Assembly: GCA_030710605.1 (NCBI GenBank)
Contig: CP092884.1
Coordinates: 24,657,483 to 24,721,482 of the forward strand
Source: Cordylochernes scorpioides
Lineage: Eukaryota; Arthropoda; Arachnida; Pseudoscorpiones; Chernetidae
Direction of reading: 5' to 3'
Length of the DNA: 64,000 nt
The notes beneath the pieces were generated by a model that made no database searches, had not been told where the DNA came from, and saw only the letters and a list, made by a program, of their open reading frames with translations. Positions 12,093 to 24,037 of this stretch are shown in pieces. The position numbers were made by a program, and so were the translations under genes. How positions within the stretch are numbered: position 1 is the stretch's first letter; every line of letters starts with the position of its first letter.

Positions 12093-13646
12093 AGGCACTA
12101 GGCTCTCGGCAACCCTATTGAGCGCGGTCTTCTGCTCGCTCCCCATCTTCTTCTGTAGGCTCTTCAGACCGGGGATGGTGGTTAGCGCCTCCAGGACCTC
12201 TCCTCTCTCGAACCCAAGAAGCCCAGGATGGTCCAGGATGTCGCTGGGGACAGTCTCAAGGAGCTTATTGAGCTGCATCCGGGTCTTCTTGGGGGTCCCT
12301 GAGGGGGTCGACACTAGGACCTCCTCTTCTTTCATCTCTTCCGGTGCCACAGGGGCCTTTGGCTTCTCCTGTGAAGAGGATTTGGTCTTTTGAGAGCCAT
12401 TTGGAACCCCTGGTGAAGGAGGGGCTGGGTCCACAGCAGCAGTGGGTTGGGCCTGTGCAGCAGATGAGGGGACTGCAGTGAAGGCTTGCGATGGAGCTGG
12501 AGTTGGTGCTGCATTCGATGTTGTCCCTGCGGCTGGCGTTAATACTAGGGCCGGCTTGGTGTTCAGAGAGGAGGGCAGCCCTCTTCCGGCGTTATTTGGA
12601 GCAGCAGGGTGGAGAAGCAGGTTAGCCTCTTGTACGCCAGTCTTCCGCGGGAAATTGGCGCGTTTGTGCCCGTGCTTATAGCATAGATAGCACTTAATTC
12701 CATAAGTCACGTAAACGTGACTGGTCACCCCTTTTGATTTTATTTCGAGACGGGCTGGGATGTGAGAGAGCTTCACGCCGTCTCGAAGGGTGATGAAGGC
12801 CTCACGACGTGCATCGGCCCAATACGAGTCGCCCAACTCCATCATTTTCTGGACGATGGAGGTTATCTGTCCGTAGGGCCGCAGGGCTGCCACGAGGTCT
12901 CCGTTTTCAATGAAGAATGGGACGTTGCCGATCATGATCCGCTCTGCCCGCTTCTTCAGTGGTGTTGCTCGCAGGAGGGCGTCTTCCAACTCCAGCCCAT
13001 CCTCGACGAGCTTGTCGGCTTGCTGGATACTGGAGAGGCCGACCAGGTATTGCCCCTCCATCTTCGTCAGCTGGTAGACGGAGCCCTTGCCCAGTTTGGC
13101 TTCCAACGCCCGGAAATACTGCTCCTGGGCGAAGTCTGGGCAGTACTCCAGGTAGACACATTGGTCCACCTGCCCTGCTGCTGACCTGGCTCGGAAGTTG
13201 GCCTGCTTTTGCCTGGATGTCTGGCACTCGCGCACCTTACTAGGTTCAGGCGCGGATCGTGGCCTGCTGCTGTTGCTAAGGATTCTTGGTGCCTGGGTAC
13301 ATCCCTTTTTGGCCGCCGAGTTGGTGTGGTCAGGGTCATGTGGCCTCTTCTTTGAGCCGCCCACTGTGGTGAAGATTCCATCTTCGGCCTCGGGAAGCTG
13401 GTTGTCCAATTCCGGGCAATCAGCCCAATTGCGGCGAGAATTTGCATGTCCGCCGTTCGCCGCCTGCTCAGAATTAGCATCTTTACGATTGTTTGAATCA
13501 GAAAGGCTTTCAGCCATATCTGATTCTTTTGCCGATATTTCGGTGGAGCCTTGAGGGTTTTCTGTGAAGTTAATATGGGCTTGCAGCCCATTCTCTTGGC
13601 TTTCAGCCAATACCCCAAAGGGGTTAGTAGTCTCCATGGCCTCCAT
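12093..13646 (-). pseudogene. Non-LTR retrotransposon ORF1 (gag-like nucleic-acid-binding protein), 3' truncated
   Basis: An ATG at 13646 opens a frame of 527 codons, of which the last eight or so come from the adjoining LTR element. The N-terminal 130 residues are low in complexity. A middle region near 165-310 looks like the RRM-like domain of non-LTR ORF1 proteins. A zinc knuckle follows at about 319-332, and then a Pro/Ala-rich stretch. The knuckle keeps Cys, Cys and His but its fourth ligand is Phe, one base from Cys. GC content is far above the flanks, a sign of foreign origin. No endonuclease or RT follows, so only the 5' part of an element is present. The clade (Tx1, I or Jockey-like) is not certain. 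Confidence 0.65.
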
Positions 13647-13994
13647 CTCAGACTCAAAAAACGCGGAGCTCGCGCGCCGCGTGGCCGCACGGCCGAGAGA
13701 GAGAGAGTTTCTAGGAATCTTATATTTTAATAAAACTAATGAATTTTTTTATTTTTCAAATAAAATTATATATCGTTTTCTCATGGATATTCTCAACAAA
13801 ACATAGCGCGTATATCACTGCACAAAAGGATTTTTAATGAGGTTGTGAAAACTATTGAAATATTTTTTTCCCCCATTTTTAAAATGTATATATATCTTTT
13901 GATATTTATCTTTTTCAAAAACACGTAAAATGTAACACATTACATATCGAACAAACGCAGCTGCTTCTGTGTTCGTTCCTGAAAAAAAATTGTA

Positions 13995-14175
13995 AAGGCT
14001 TTTATTTAACTTTGTTTTCATGTCTGTTCAAAAACTTTTGTAATCAATTTGTAATATGCTCCAGACCAAGTAATTACCAAATAAGTCTATAATTCGCTTA
14101 ATCCTGCCAATAATGCAAGTGTATATAATTTCAGACTTCTAAGTAGTCCCGAGTAGTTGGTGTTCTGTGTTCCAG
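13995..14175 (+). repeat. Degenerate copy of the 49-kb dispersed repeat
   Basis: Shares the order of short blocks (CTTTTATTTAACTT, TGTAATCAATTT, TCAGACTTCT) with the tandem repeat at 49062-49790, but is diverged. Family unknown; no coding potential. Confidence 0.5.
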
Positions 14176-14339
14176 GAACCTGTATTTTGAATCTCTCTTT
14201 CTCGTTCTCGAGTACCTGTCGCCTGAGCAGAGGTCTGCTCTGAAGAAATTCCTCGACATGGGAATAGTCGGGGAGATCTGTCCGACTTCAGGGTGTGACA
14301 TCATACCAGACGACCATCAGTAGGATTCGTCTGATAAAA

Positions 14340-15940
14340 AAATAATTAATTTTACCTTTTTCTCCTATTAACCCTTTATAATCCTATATGTACGATTAAT
14401 AAATCAGTTTCAATCTATCTATCTTTATAGATGGTCGAGAAATACTTTAAGTAGAAAGAGATACACATAAAATATGCTAGTGATAGTTATCCATAAATAA
14501 TCGAATAAGCAAAAATTAAAGCAAAGATCTTCTTTATTTCGAGCATAACCTGCTCTTCAACGAGCAAATCCAAAAACAAAAAAAGGTATAGTCTTATCCA
14601 TGCCTGATAACATCTCTTTTCATTTGTTTTTTTGGATCTGTCCATTGAAGAACAGGTTTTAGCTTGAAAGCGCTTGCAACACTTTAAAATGAAGAAATTA
14701 TTTGCCTTAATATTTGCCTACACATGAAATATACGAAATAAATATCTTTAATATATAAAATTGAAAGTCTTATCCTGACTGAAATCCAACTTCTAATGGA
14801 AGTGCACCTCAATATAAGAGACCAGAATATTCATGATTTATCATTATCTATGATATTTCATTCTAATACACATACCCCAATCAATATATTTATCAGAAAT
14901 AAATTTCACCTCTCTTCAAGTTATATTTTACAACAACAAAAAGCTTTATTAAGACCTTTTAGTCTTTACAGATACTCCAAGCAGAAATGTTTGACACATG
15001 CAGAAAAACAGTAATAGTACCTTAATGGTAATATGATATTTATATACAGGAACGATTATATAAAGACAATCAAGCTAATAGATTATTCTGGGTAAATTGG
15101 AGGAAAATAAATTTATTATTCATGGATTTACCACGGATTCACCGCGAATGAAGGTAAAAAGTAAAAGCTAATCACAATCAATATTAAGATAATGAAATTT
15201 ATACATTGTAATTAATACAATTGAGGTCATAAACAAATCTGAAAGGGTAAATCCGAAGAAAAGAAAAAATATCTTCAAGTTATATAAGATTTGAAGAATA
15301 ATATATAATAAATATCAATGAATCATAAAAATTTCTATCGACTAGCTTCTTGGAATGTCTTGGAATGATGGAATACCTTTATCACGAAATAATAGTTAGG
15401 AAATATCGGAAGAATCAAGTTTTCAAGGCTTACAATGTTTCCTAGATATCTGCAATCGCCGCAAAACCTTTTCGTTTGGAAGGAAATTTCCCCAAAGGTC
15501 CCGCTTGATGTCAAGGCCGATTAGGAAAATATCCATCAAGATTCCTGCCTAGAATCTTAAAAACCAAACAATAGCAATATAATACAACCCAAGAAAATTT
15601 TACAATATTTCTTTTTATTTTACATAAAAGTATATGTTCTTATTAATTAATGATATGCATTAATGATAATATATTATTTAGTTTGGAATTTCTTGGAAGT
15701 GTCAAAAGTAATTATTGACTCTGTAGTCAATCTAAAATATCCATATTAGAGACAAATAAAGATGAATCAGCAAAATTTCTAGAATGACTTGTCAGCAAGA
15801 TTGACCATGCATGACCACCTAAGTCCAATGATCTCTGTTTCCATATCGTATATCGTAGGAATCAAAAGCTTAATATCAGAGGACTCTAAGAAATTGTATC
15901 TAAAGAAATACTAATACCAGTTTCCCTCATTATGGTACTG
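14340..15940. other. AT-rich stretch with no recognised feature
   Basis: Contains only short chance ORFs and no terminal repeats or protein similarity I can recognise. A block at 14150-14330 is less AT-rich and could be a decayed element piece, but I cannot name it. Confidence 0.4.
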
Positions 15941-16275
15941 AATGACGAGGCGGAGATTTGGGTCATTGCAGCACGCAAATCAATTGATTTCCCTCTGTAA
16001 TGTATATGTTGCTCATAATTCTGGAATTGATTACCATACCATGGTGTCTCGTCCATGCTTCATGGAAAGGGGGGTGCCCCGTTATTCAGCCACATTTCAG
16101 AGTTCCCTGTTCACGGTTACCCTAGCGGCTCGAATCTCACGACACTGTATTTCGCCCTATAGGGCAGTTCCTTACTTGTGCTGCTTCTCCCATCCGCCAC
16201 GTAGAAGAAGGGTTGGACTTCTTGAGGGAGAAATTAACATTTGTACAATTGATGATTCCCATCATCCCCTTAAAC

Positions 16276-16474
16276 CAGGGGTCGGCAAACTGCGAGGCAC
16301 ATGCGGTTCTTTGGATGTGAAACTGCGGCTCTTTATATAGTTCCATACGTAAATATTATTTATGCGCGTACTATTTATTTTTGAAAAGAAAAAAATTTCT
16401 GGCTCTTTAAAAACTTTGGAATTTTGTAATTTGTAATTTTTGACTATTCCGACCTAAAAGTTTGCCGACCCCTC
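16276..16474 (+). mobile_element. hAT-type MITE
   Basis: Terminal inverted repeats begin CAGGGGTCGGCAAACT and end AGTTTGCCGACCCCTC. The flanks give an 8-bp target duplication with one mismatch (CCTTAAAC and CCCTAAAC). At about 200 bp it has no room for a transposase and must be mobilised in trans. Confidence 0.85.
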
Positions 16475-16520
16475 TTCCCTAAACTATGATTCACCCAATA
16501 ACGAAATATATATCAAATTG

Positions 16521-16776
16521 TGTGTCATACCAGAACGTTCACCCGAAGAAAAACAAAAATTATAAAAACTCGTAAATGGCTATGCCGAAATATTTTCAGT
16601 CCAGCCATTGGCAATAACAACAAATTAAATAACCATTAATCATCGTATTTTGACAGACGACAATTCACCAATCAGGAAAAGCCCAGCCGAACTTAAGACG
16701 GTTCAGGATGAGGTCGACAAGATGCTAGACGCACACATCATCCAGCCATTAGAAAGCCAATGGGTCTCACCGCTTT
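16521..16776 (+). pseudogene. Ty3/gypsy polyprotein remnant before the RT core
   Basis: One frame reads through two TAA stops and resembles the region leading into gypsy RT: a protease-RT linker, then a block about residual HRI...PIRK, an EVDKML helix and a HIIQP...WVSP motif. It ends before the catalytic core. No LTRs were seen around it. It is not a copy of the gypsy at 58815-63733. Confidence 0.65.
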
Positions 16777-16789
16777 TTAATTCTATTCT

Positions 16790-17465
16790 TTGTTTGATAA
16801 GACAAATTCGTGATTTTTTTTTCTTGAGAAACGGCTTCTAATGATAATAAGAAAGTAAATGGAAAACCTAGGAGAGAGAGTATACATATTTTCTTCAAAA
16901 ATATTCAGCCATAAATACACATGTTGACAGAAATATTGCAATCTATTTAAAGCTTCTTGATTGGATAACACTATAACACATCATTCTAAAAATCCAGCTT
17001 TTTTTAAATTAAATTTTCTTTCTTTTTACTTTTAAAAGTTTGATAAAAGGTTAACATGGTTCTGTCTTTTCTCTTTTTTAATTCTAATACCTTCAATTCT
17101 TCCTTCTTCTTTACTCATCAACTTATATTTTAGTCAGAAAAAAAGATGACAATATTGCTGCCTCATGGACAGAAACAAGGATCTTTCGGTGACACATGAA
17201 AGATCGTCTAACATCCTGGATACTACCGGTCTCTCCTAGAGGTGAGTCTTATAATGGAGGATTGGTATCCAGGTTGAGAATCAATTTTTGGCTTTAAAAA
17301 ATTGGTCGCTCAGGGAGGTTTTATTATTATCATCAAATCAGACTTGATATCCCCACAAGGGATGCTTTCGTCAAGAAACAACACTAAATTCAGGTACGAT
17401 ATTACATAAACAATTGAATAATTACAAGGTTTGAGTAGAAGTTTAAATAGGAAAAGAAAGGACAT
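16790..17465. other. AT-rich stretch with no recognised feature
   Basis: No gene, terminal repeat or RNA motif recognised. A short pyrimidine-rich segment near 17060 resembles the 3' region of Naiad weakly. Confidence 0.35.
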
Positions 17466-17469
17466 TAAA

Positions 17470-17665
17470 ATCATCATGATGAACAACAATTCTCCAAGAA
17501 TAAGTGTTTTCTTTTATTACCAACACTTCAAGCTTTCGGGTAAGCCGACCTTTCTACAGGAATATCGAATGTAGAAGGGTCGTTTGTGTTTGTGAAAGTT
17601 CGAAGTGTTGGTAATAAAAGAAGAAATTTATCCTTGGAGACTTGTTGTTGATTCTGATTGTGATC
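17470..17665. repeat. Fold-back element with a 30-nt hairpin core
   Basis: The two arms (about 17482-17530 and 17603-17665) are imperfect inverted copies ending in ATTACCAACACTTC. Just inside the left arm, at 17531-17560 on the minus strand, lies a hairpin with flanks CCTGTAGAA and CGAAAGCT that recurs at 54351, 54432 and 63825. No ORF. Confidence 0.65.
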
Positions 17666-17699
17666 AAAGGATTATAAACATCAAAATCATGCTTGAATT

Positions 17700-18370
17700 T
17701 ACAAACAACCAATGAGGTGTTGCTTTTAAAGAGTTCAGCCTAGGGTCTTTTTTGCTGACTGACTTAAGACCAATTCAGTACATATCAATTTGTGAAGGTG
17801 TTCCAACATGTTCTTGTAGTGAACAGGTGGACAACCCTACACACACTTCAGGATGTGAGGACTTCCTCTATGATTAGAATAGCCAATCACAGACTACAAC
17901 CATTTATTGTTGGAAAGAGAAGGAAGTGTTTAACTGTTGGAACATTGTTTTTTCGATGTCAAATGTTGACAATTTGTCACGTGTGTTTGTCAATTTATCA
18001 TCAGTAATTCCTAAGCAAAACGTCAATTTGTGATTTGTGATGGCTTTTTGTTTGTTCGTAAAATATGTATATCAAATGTATTTGTATTCAAACTAACAAT
18101 AAATTTTAGATTTATTTAACTCAATCATAACAATAAAATGAAGATTAATTGGATTGATATTGTCTTAATTACCCCTGAAAATTTCAGAAACCTCAGGTTT
18201 GGCTGTATATTCACTGATTTATAAAAGTTAAGGACCACAATGATTTCTCTCTCTCATAGAAAAATATATCAAAATTTGTTCAAATATGTTTTTAATATTA
18301 ATGACTTTTTAGCTTTATTTAGTGGATCTAATTTATGCATGTGATGGCATAAACTTTAGCATCTCTATAT
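17700..18370. other. AT-rich stretch with no recognised feature
   Basis: Only short chance ORFs; I see no repeat boundaries or protein similarity. Confidence 0.35.
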
Positions 18371-18374
18371 TTAC

Positions 18375-18740
18375 ATTCATGAACAAAACTTAAGGAAGAT
18401 GTACCTTTTAGCATGTATATCGGGATTCAGACAATATTTCTGAAATATATTACAGTGACTTTTAATGAAGACACTCGAGATAACCAATATACACTCATGG
18501 ACAAAATTTAAGAAAGTTGTACCTTTTGGCATATATATCAGGATTCAGACAATAACTCTGAAATATATTACAGTGATCTTTATTGTAGACACACGAGATA
18601 ACCAATATGCACTCATGGACAAAACTTAAGGAAGTTGTACCTTTTAGCATGTATATCGGGATTCAGACAATAACTCTGAAATATATTTGATACACAGTGA
18701 GTGACCTTTATTGAAGACACACGATGTCATTGAAGATATC
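18375..18740 (+). repeat. Three tandem units of about 118 bp
   Basis: Each unit begins near CATGGACAAAACTTAAGG and contains CGGGATTCAGACAATA. An inverted relative lies at about 19165-19365, on the other side of a Helitron end. The GGACAAAA start recalls Tc1/mariner termini, so these may be MITE termini; unproven. Confidence 0.65.
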
Positions 18741-19109
18741 CAATTGTAAACAAAATTGTCTCTTTCTCCTTAAAAAAAAAAAACAGACGACCAGCGACAT
18801 CAAAGACCCTCTACTTTTAAGTTTTTGTCTATGAGTGTTTATATATAAGATTCAGCCTATATTTTCTTTATACGTTTCTTTAATATTTGACCAAACTGGT
18901 TGAAATTTTAAAATGATTTAGAATTAAATCAGTAAGGAGAATTTATGTCATATTTTTTTTTTAAATCAAATGTAACTCAAATTAAACACATAACAAACAA
19001 ATTAAAAAATTGTGTGATATAAAAAGATGATGATATATGAATTTTTACTACTACTGATAAGATTCCATTGTTAAAAAATCATGTTCCTAAACTTTCACTG
19101 AAGTAAAAA

Positions 19110-19137
19110 ATCGGGCGAAGCCGGGTACATTTGCTAG
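19110..19137 (+). mobile_element. Helitron 3' terminus
   Basis: A hairpin (CGGGCGAAGCCGGG) lies a few bases before CTAG, followed by T, the expected host base. The 5' end of this copy was not found. Confidence 0.6.
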
Positions 19138-19634
19138 TTAAATAAAACTCCCTTGGACATTCGTCACGCTCAAAGCTGGACAAAGCTTAAGAAAGTGAAA
19201 AGTCTTTGATGTTACCGGTCATCTATTTTATTTATTTATTTATTTTTAAGGAAACAGAGACAATTTTGTTCACAATTGGTTATCTCGTATGTCTTCAATA
19301 AAGGTCAGGGTAATATTTTTCAGAATTATTGTCCGAATCCCGATATATATGCTAAAAGATACATATTTCTTCACCTGTAAAGGTTTTTATTTTAAAAAAT
19401 AAATATACTCCCTTACTGCCTCTTACTGCAATTATAAAATAACTAGACGTAAGGCCCGGGCAACGCCCGGGGTTTACCCGAGTGCGTATATATTTTAGAA
19501 ATGTTTTAATTAAAATACTATTCGTTACAATTATAAATTGGCGCCATGGATGTCTCTCTTGTGAAACTTCCCGCCCCAAACTGTGTGTGTCCTGAAAATA
19601 TATAATTAGAATTGTGGATTTTCATAAAGAGTGG

Positions 19635-20970
19635 TCGCTATAGTCAGGGTGGTCTGTATAGACAGGTGTATGTATCACACTGCTGTTACCAGGGTTGCCT
19701 AGAGTGACCGCTATAGACAGGGTGGTCTGTATAGACAGGTGAATTTATCACACTGATGATAACAGGGTTGTCTAGAGTGGCCGCTATAGGCAGGTGGATG
19801 TATCACTCAGCTGATAACAGGGTTGCCTAGGCTGACCGCTATGACAGGGTGGTCTGTATAGACAGGTGGATGTATCACACAGCTGATAACAGGGTTGCCT
19901 AGGGTGACCGCTATGACAGGGTGGTCTGTATAGACAGGTGGATGTATCACACAGCTGATAACAGGGTTGCCTAGGGTGACCGCTATGACAGGGTGGTCTG
20001 TATAGACAGGTGGATGTATCACACAGCAGATAACAGGGTTGCCTAGGGTAACCGCTATGACAGGGTGGTCTGTATAGACAGGTGGATGTATCACTCAGCT
20101 GATAACAGGGTTGCCTAGGGTGACTGCTATGACAGGGTGGTCTGTATAGACAGGTGGATGTATCACTCAGATGATAACAGGGTTACCTAGGGTGACCGCT
20201 ATGACAGGGTGGGGTGTATAGACAGGTGGATGTATCTCACAGCTGATAACAGGGTTGCCTAGGGTGACCGCTATGACAGGGTGGTCTGTATAGACAGGTG
20301 GATGTATCACTCAGCTGATAACAGGGTTGCCTAGGGTGACCGCTATGACAGGGTGGTCTGTATAGACAGGTGGATGTATCACACAGCTGATAACAGGGTT
20401 GCCTAGGGTGACCGCTATGACAGGGTGGTCTGTATAGACAGGTGGATGTATCACTCAGCTGATAACAGGGTTGCCTAGGGTGACCGCTATGACAGGGTGG
20501 TCTGTATAGACAGGTGGATGTATCACACAGCTGATAACAGGGTTGCCTAGGGTGACCGCTATGACAGGGTGGTCTGTATAGACAGGTGGATGTATCACAC
20601 AGCTGATAACAGGGTTGCCTAGGGTGACCGCTATGACAGGGTGGTCTGTATAGACAGGTGGATGTATCACACAGCTGATAACAGGGTTGCCTAGGGTGAC
20701 CGCTATGACAGGGTGGTCTGTATAGACAGGTGGATGTATCACACAGCAGATAACAGGGTTGCCTAGGGTGACCGCTATGACAGGGTGGTCTGTATAGACA
20801 GGTGGATGTATCACACAGCTGATAACAGGGTTGCCTAGGGTGACCGCTATGACAGGGTGGTCTGTATAGACAGGTGGATGTATCACTCAGCTGATAACAG
20901 GGTTGTCTAGAGTGGCCGCTATAGGCAGGTGTATGTATCGCACAGCTGATAACAGGGTTGTCTAGAGGGG
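19635..20970. repeat. 72-bp minisatellite, about 18 units
   Basis: Units begin near GATAACAGGGTTGCCTAGGG and repeat at 72 bp with a few substitutions; the left-most units are more diverged. As 72 is a multiple of three and the unit has no stop in some frames, long artificial ORFs of 24-residue repeats arise on the minus strand. These are not taken as genes: the array has the same length periodicity in every frame and lacks other coding signs. Confidence 0.95.
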
Positions 20971-21056
20971 GGCAGGGAGGCCACGTGTTCGCTGGCAGCC
21001 AATGGGCGCGCATTCTATCCGTGAGCTTCAGACAAACAGACAGAATAAGGCAAATA

Positions 21057-21900
21057 CAGTGTACTCCGCTTATAACGAAGTCGCATTATCCATGACAATC
21101 ACTTTGTTATATCCGAAGTTTGTTATATCCGCAGTTGGAAAAAAAAAATGTTTTGTACCAATAATTTTATTTACTATTCAACTCAAAAGAGCAACACAAA
21201 GATCAATAACAACCTCATCAGGTGTTTTTGGAGAAGTAGTTTGTGATTTTCTTTTGACATTTAGAAGTCAGTAACAAGTGCTGAACACTCTTTTCGATGT
21301 TGTCCAAGTCTGACAGATGCCTATGAAGAGACTTGGACTCATCCTGACATTGAAGAAACAATCGCAGGGTTTGAATGCTCTCCAAGACCTCTTTTGGATG
21401 CGGAATGTGGACAATTGGGTCTACTTCTTCATCAACTTGGTGGTGACTGACAGAGATAGTGAGTTTCTTGTTTGTTTTCGTTCTCCTGCCATGAAAAACG
21501 TTAATAAAATATAAGCGTTTATTAAACAATTTAATTTTGTTTAAATAATGTAAAAAAAAAATACTTATAATATGTTTGCATATTTTAAAATTGTATATTA
21601 TTAACTTATTTGTTATGTATCATTAAATTTGTGTCATTCACACGTTGTAATTTGATATATATTATGCATAATATATTAGTCAATTATAATGGTAAATGAG
21701 AAAACTCCGTTATAAACGGATAAAATAAAAATTTATACATGCAAATCACTTCGTTATAAGCGAAAATTCTTTATATCCGACTTCGCAATATCCAGAGTTC
21801 TTTTAATGGTTTAAGCCCTTCTTTTCTTTCGTGCAGACAATTTCATTCGCTATATGCGGAATTTCGCTATAACCGACTTTGTTATAAGCGGAGTACACGG
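21057..21900 (-). mobile_element. Tigger/pogo DNA transposon deletion derivative
   Basis: Terminal inverted repeats begin CAGTGTACTCCGCTTATAAC and end GTTATAAGCGGAGTACACGG, flanked by TA, the pogo/Tigger target. Only the transposase C-terminus remains, so the catalytic core is lost. It sits inside the 5' end of the Helitron and is therefore younger than it. Confidence 0.85.
21218..21529 (-). pseudogene. C-terminal piece of a Tigger-like transposase
   Basis: About 100 codons on the minus strand resemble the tail of Tigger/jerky-type transposases: an acidic DEEVDP stretch, a helix with ESIQTLRLFLQ, and a basic end. It closes with QKKITNYF, which fits the PCNA-binding PIP box (Q-x-x-I/L/M-x-x-aromatic-aromatic) known from pogo transposase. 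The DDE catalytic and DNA-binding domains are gone. The apparent N-terminal Met is an artefact of the deletion. Confidence 0.65.
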
Positions 21901-21913
21901 TATATAAGTAGAT

Positions 21914-22245
21914 GGGGGGGTTGGAAGGATGTTCTAAACTGTTGGTTCTCGACCGCTACGATCCGGGTTCGATTTCATTTTCTGATTTTAAAAAATGATC
22001 CAATGGCCCCCGATTCTTGCAAAAGTCCAACCCCACCAGCGAGTGAAAATAACCAAACGGGGCTCTGGTACATTTGTAAGTCCAAAAGTCGAACTGCTTT
22101 TCACATATATAGATCTGTGATTCACTTACAGTAAAAGCAGTCGCCTACTTCTTCCCATCATGATTATCATGGCCTGTTCCATGTGTACTGACGTGTACTA
22201 GGGATAATAAAAAAATAATAATAATAATAATGGGGAAGATTCATC
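21914..22245 (+). mobile_element. tRNA-derived SINE, plus strand
   Basis: The head has a B-box-like GGGTTCGATT about 60 bp in, then a conserved body and an (AAT)n tail near 22205-22235. A related copy in reverse orientation lies at 39197-39500, sharing the body block around AAAAGCAGTTCGACTT. It starts directly at the Helitron boundary. Confidence 0.7.
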
Positions 22246-22479
22246 ATTGCAGTAGGAAATTATTTTTTGAAAGAAACTATAATCTTCGTAAATAGTTCAC
22301 AATTTTGAATACAGATGGCGTGGTTTTATCATGTCAATAGAATTAAGTGTCGTGATTTCTTTGCTTTGTATTTACGTATTATTAGCTCAATATGCAAATA
22401 AAATGCAAATTTATTCCAATACTCCCTTTTTTTTGTTTGTTCCTCTCAGCTTTTGTACACACAACAGTGTGTACTATCC

Positions 22480-23575
22480 TAAAAGCTTATGTCCATAGTT
22501 TGCTTGAATACCATTTCTAAGATTCCACCCTTCAGTGTAGCCTGTAAAAGCAGAATGATCCAATACAGTATTAGAGCTCTAAAGAAGCGGTCTGGTAGAT
22601 TAAATTGACGAAACCGCTGGGAGGGTTCACCATTGATGAGCCAAGCCCTTCTAATATTTTTCATTGCAGTAAGGACAGTAGAAGTTTGATTTAATTTTGA
22701 AAAGAAACGTTCGCGTCTTGTGGTCTTCATTCGTTATAAACAGTGTATGTATTAACTAGTCCAATGACAGGGTTCTTTCATGGTGGAGATTTTCCAAACG
22801 AATATTTTCTACATAGATTATATTTATTATGATTATAGTATGAGCATACTAGTAGTGTATAGTATCAGCAATAGTGAGATCATTCAAAATTATTTCTAGT
22901 GGTCTAGTGGTAGAGCCTTCTTTTGTCCATTGTCTCGCAATCCTTTAACTGACATTGCACTGCGGCCAGTGCTTTGTAGAATTCTCTAAAGGAAGCTTCT
23001 ATTTCAAACATTGCATTAATTAATGCAAAGAAATAACACGCCATCTATATATAACAAATGAAAACATTAAGACGTTAATGTTTTTTTTTTTTCACAAATA
23101 TATCAAACTTCTACTGTCCTTACTCAATTTGTAAAATATTTGTTTCATACATGTTTATACTTCATTCTTTCATGTATATATTTCTCTTCTTTTCTTTCTT
23201 TCTCTTTGTTTTTGATGTGTAATATTGTCTAGATGACAATAAATATTTTTTTAATTGTCAATTGTCACACACACACACACACACATACTGTCCTTACTGC
23301 TATGAAAAAAAAATATTTGGGAGGACTTGGCTCATCAGTGGTGAACCCTCCCAGCGGTTTCACCAATTTAATCTACCAGACCGCTTCTTTAGAGCTCTAA
23401 TACTGTATTAAATCATTCTGTTTATATATGCTACACTGAAGGATGGAATCTTATAAATGGTATTCAAGTAAACTATGGACATGAGCCAAGCCCTCCCAAT
23501 GTTTTTTTCATCGCAGTAAGGACAGTAGAAGATTGATTTATTTGTTAAAGAAACATTCATGTCTTAATGCTTTCA
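22480..23575. repeat. Fold-back composite with inverted arms of about 260 bp
   Basis: The arms 22488-22740 and about 23290-23575 are inverted copies, both holding the block CCGCTGGGAGGGTTCACCA next to GATGAGCCAAGCC and ending at AAGGACAGTAGAAG. A compact relative is at 50085-50310. Arms contain GAAAC and CTGATGAG (or TTGATGAG), the two halves of a hammerhead core, in permuted order. A CA microsatellite lies at 23267-23285. Confidence 0.65.
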
Positions 23576-24037
23576 TTTGCTATTACATTAATTCATTCTC
23601 TCAAAAGCAGAATATTTGGATGGAGGAGGTTCTTGTCGTGGCTCTTGCCATATCTGGTCATATAAATACAGTACGCAGAAATTATATTGCTAACTAGCAC
23701 GGTAAACGACTTATATACGAGTACTAAACAAAGAAATCAAATTTTAAATAAATGTACTCACACTCAATTATTTTTCAAAGTTTTTGAATCCAAATTTTTT
23801 AATTCAAGATATTTATTTCAGCCAAACTTTATGTTTATTCTTTATATTCTTCTGTGGGTAAAACTTTCTATTTTCACACTTGTGTGTATATAAAGAATAT
23901 ATAATCTACAAGGTTTTCCCAAAAGTTCTTGCAAAACACTTGCAAAAAATTGAAATACCAATATTATTCACCGTTATGTATAATGTCTTACGTATAAAGT
24001 AATTGTATTATGTATTCGCGCGCGCCGTCATACTATT

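Larger units (their letters stand above)
19443..21912 (-). mobile_element. Non-autonomous Helitron filled by a minisatellite and split by a Tigger
   Basis: On the minus strand the 5' end starts TCTACTTATATATTTGCC after host A, closely like the Helitron at 32793-33777. The 3' end has the hairpin CCCGGGCGTTGCCCGGG about 8 bp before CTAG and then host T. The interior is mostly a 72-bp minisatellite. A Tigger derivative occupies 21057-21900; removing it and one TA rejoins the 5' terminus. No Rep/helicase is encoded. Confidence 0.7.

Noticed and set aside
13067..13690. 207-codon minus-strand ORF and other ORFs over 12.3-13.8 kb
   Set aside because: Shadows of the GC-rich ORF1 in other frames.
19807..21013. 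Long minus-strand ORFs with 24-residue repeats
   Set aside because: They are the 72-bp minisatellite read in frames that lack stops; several frames are open at once.
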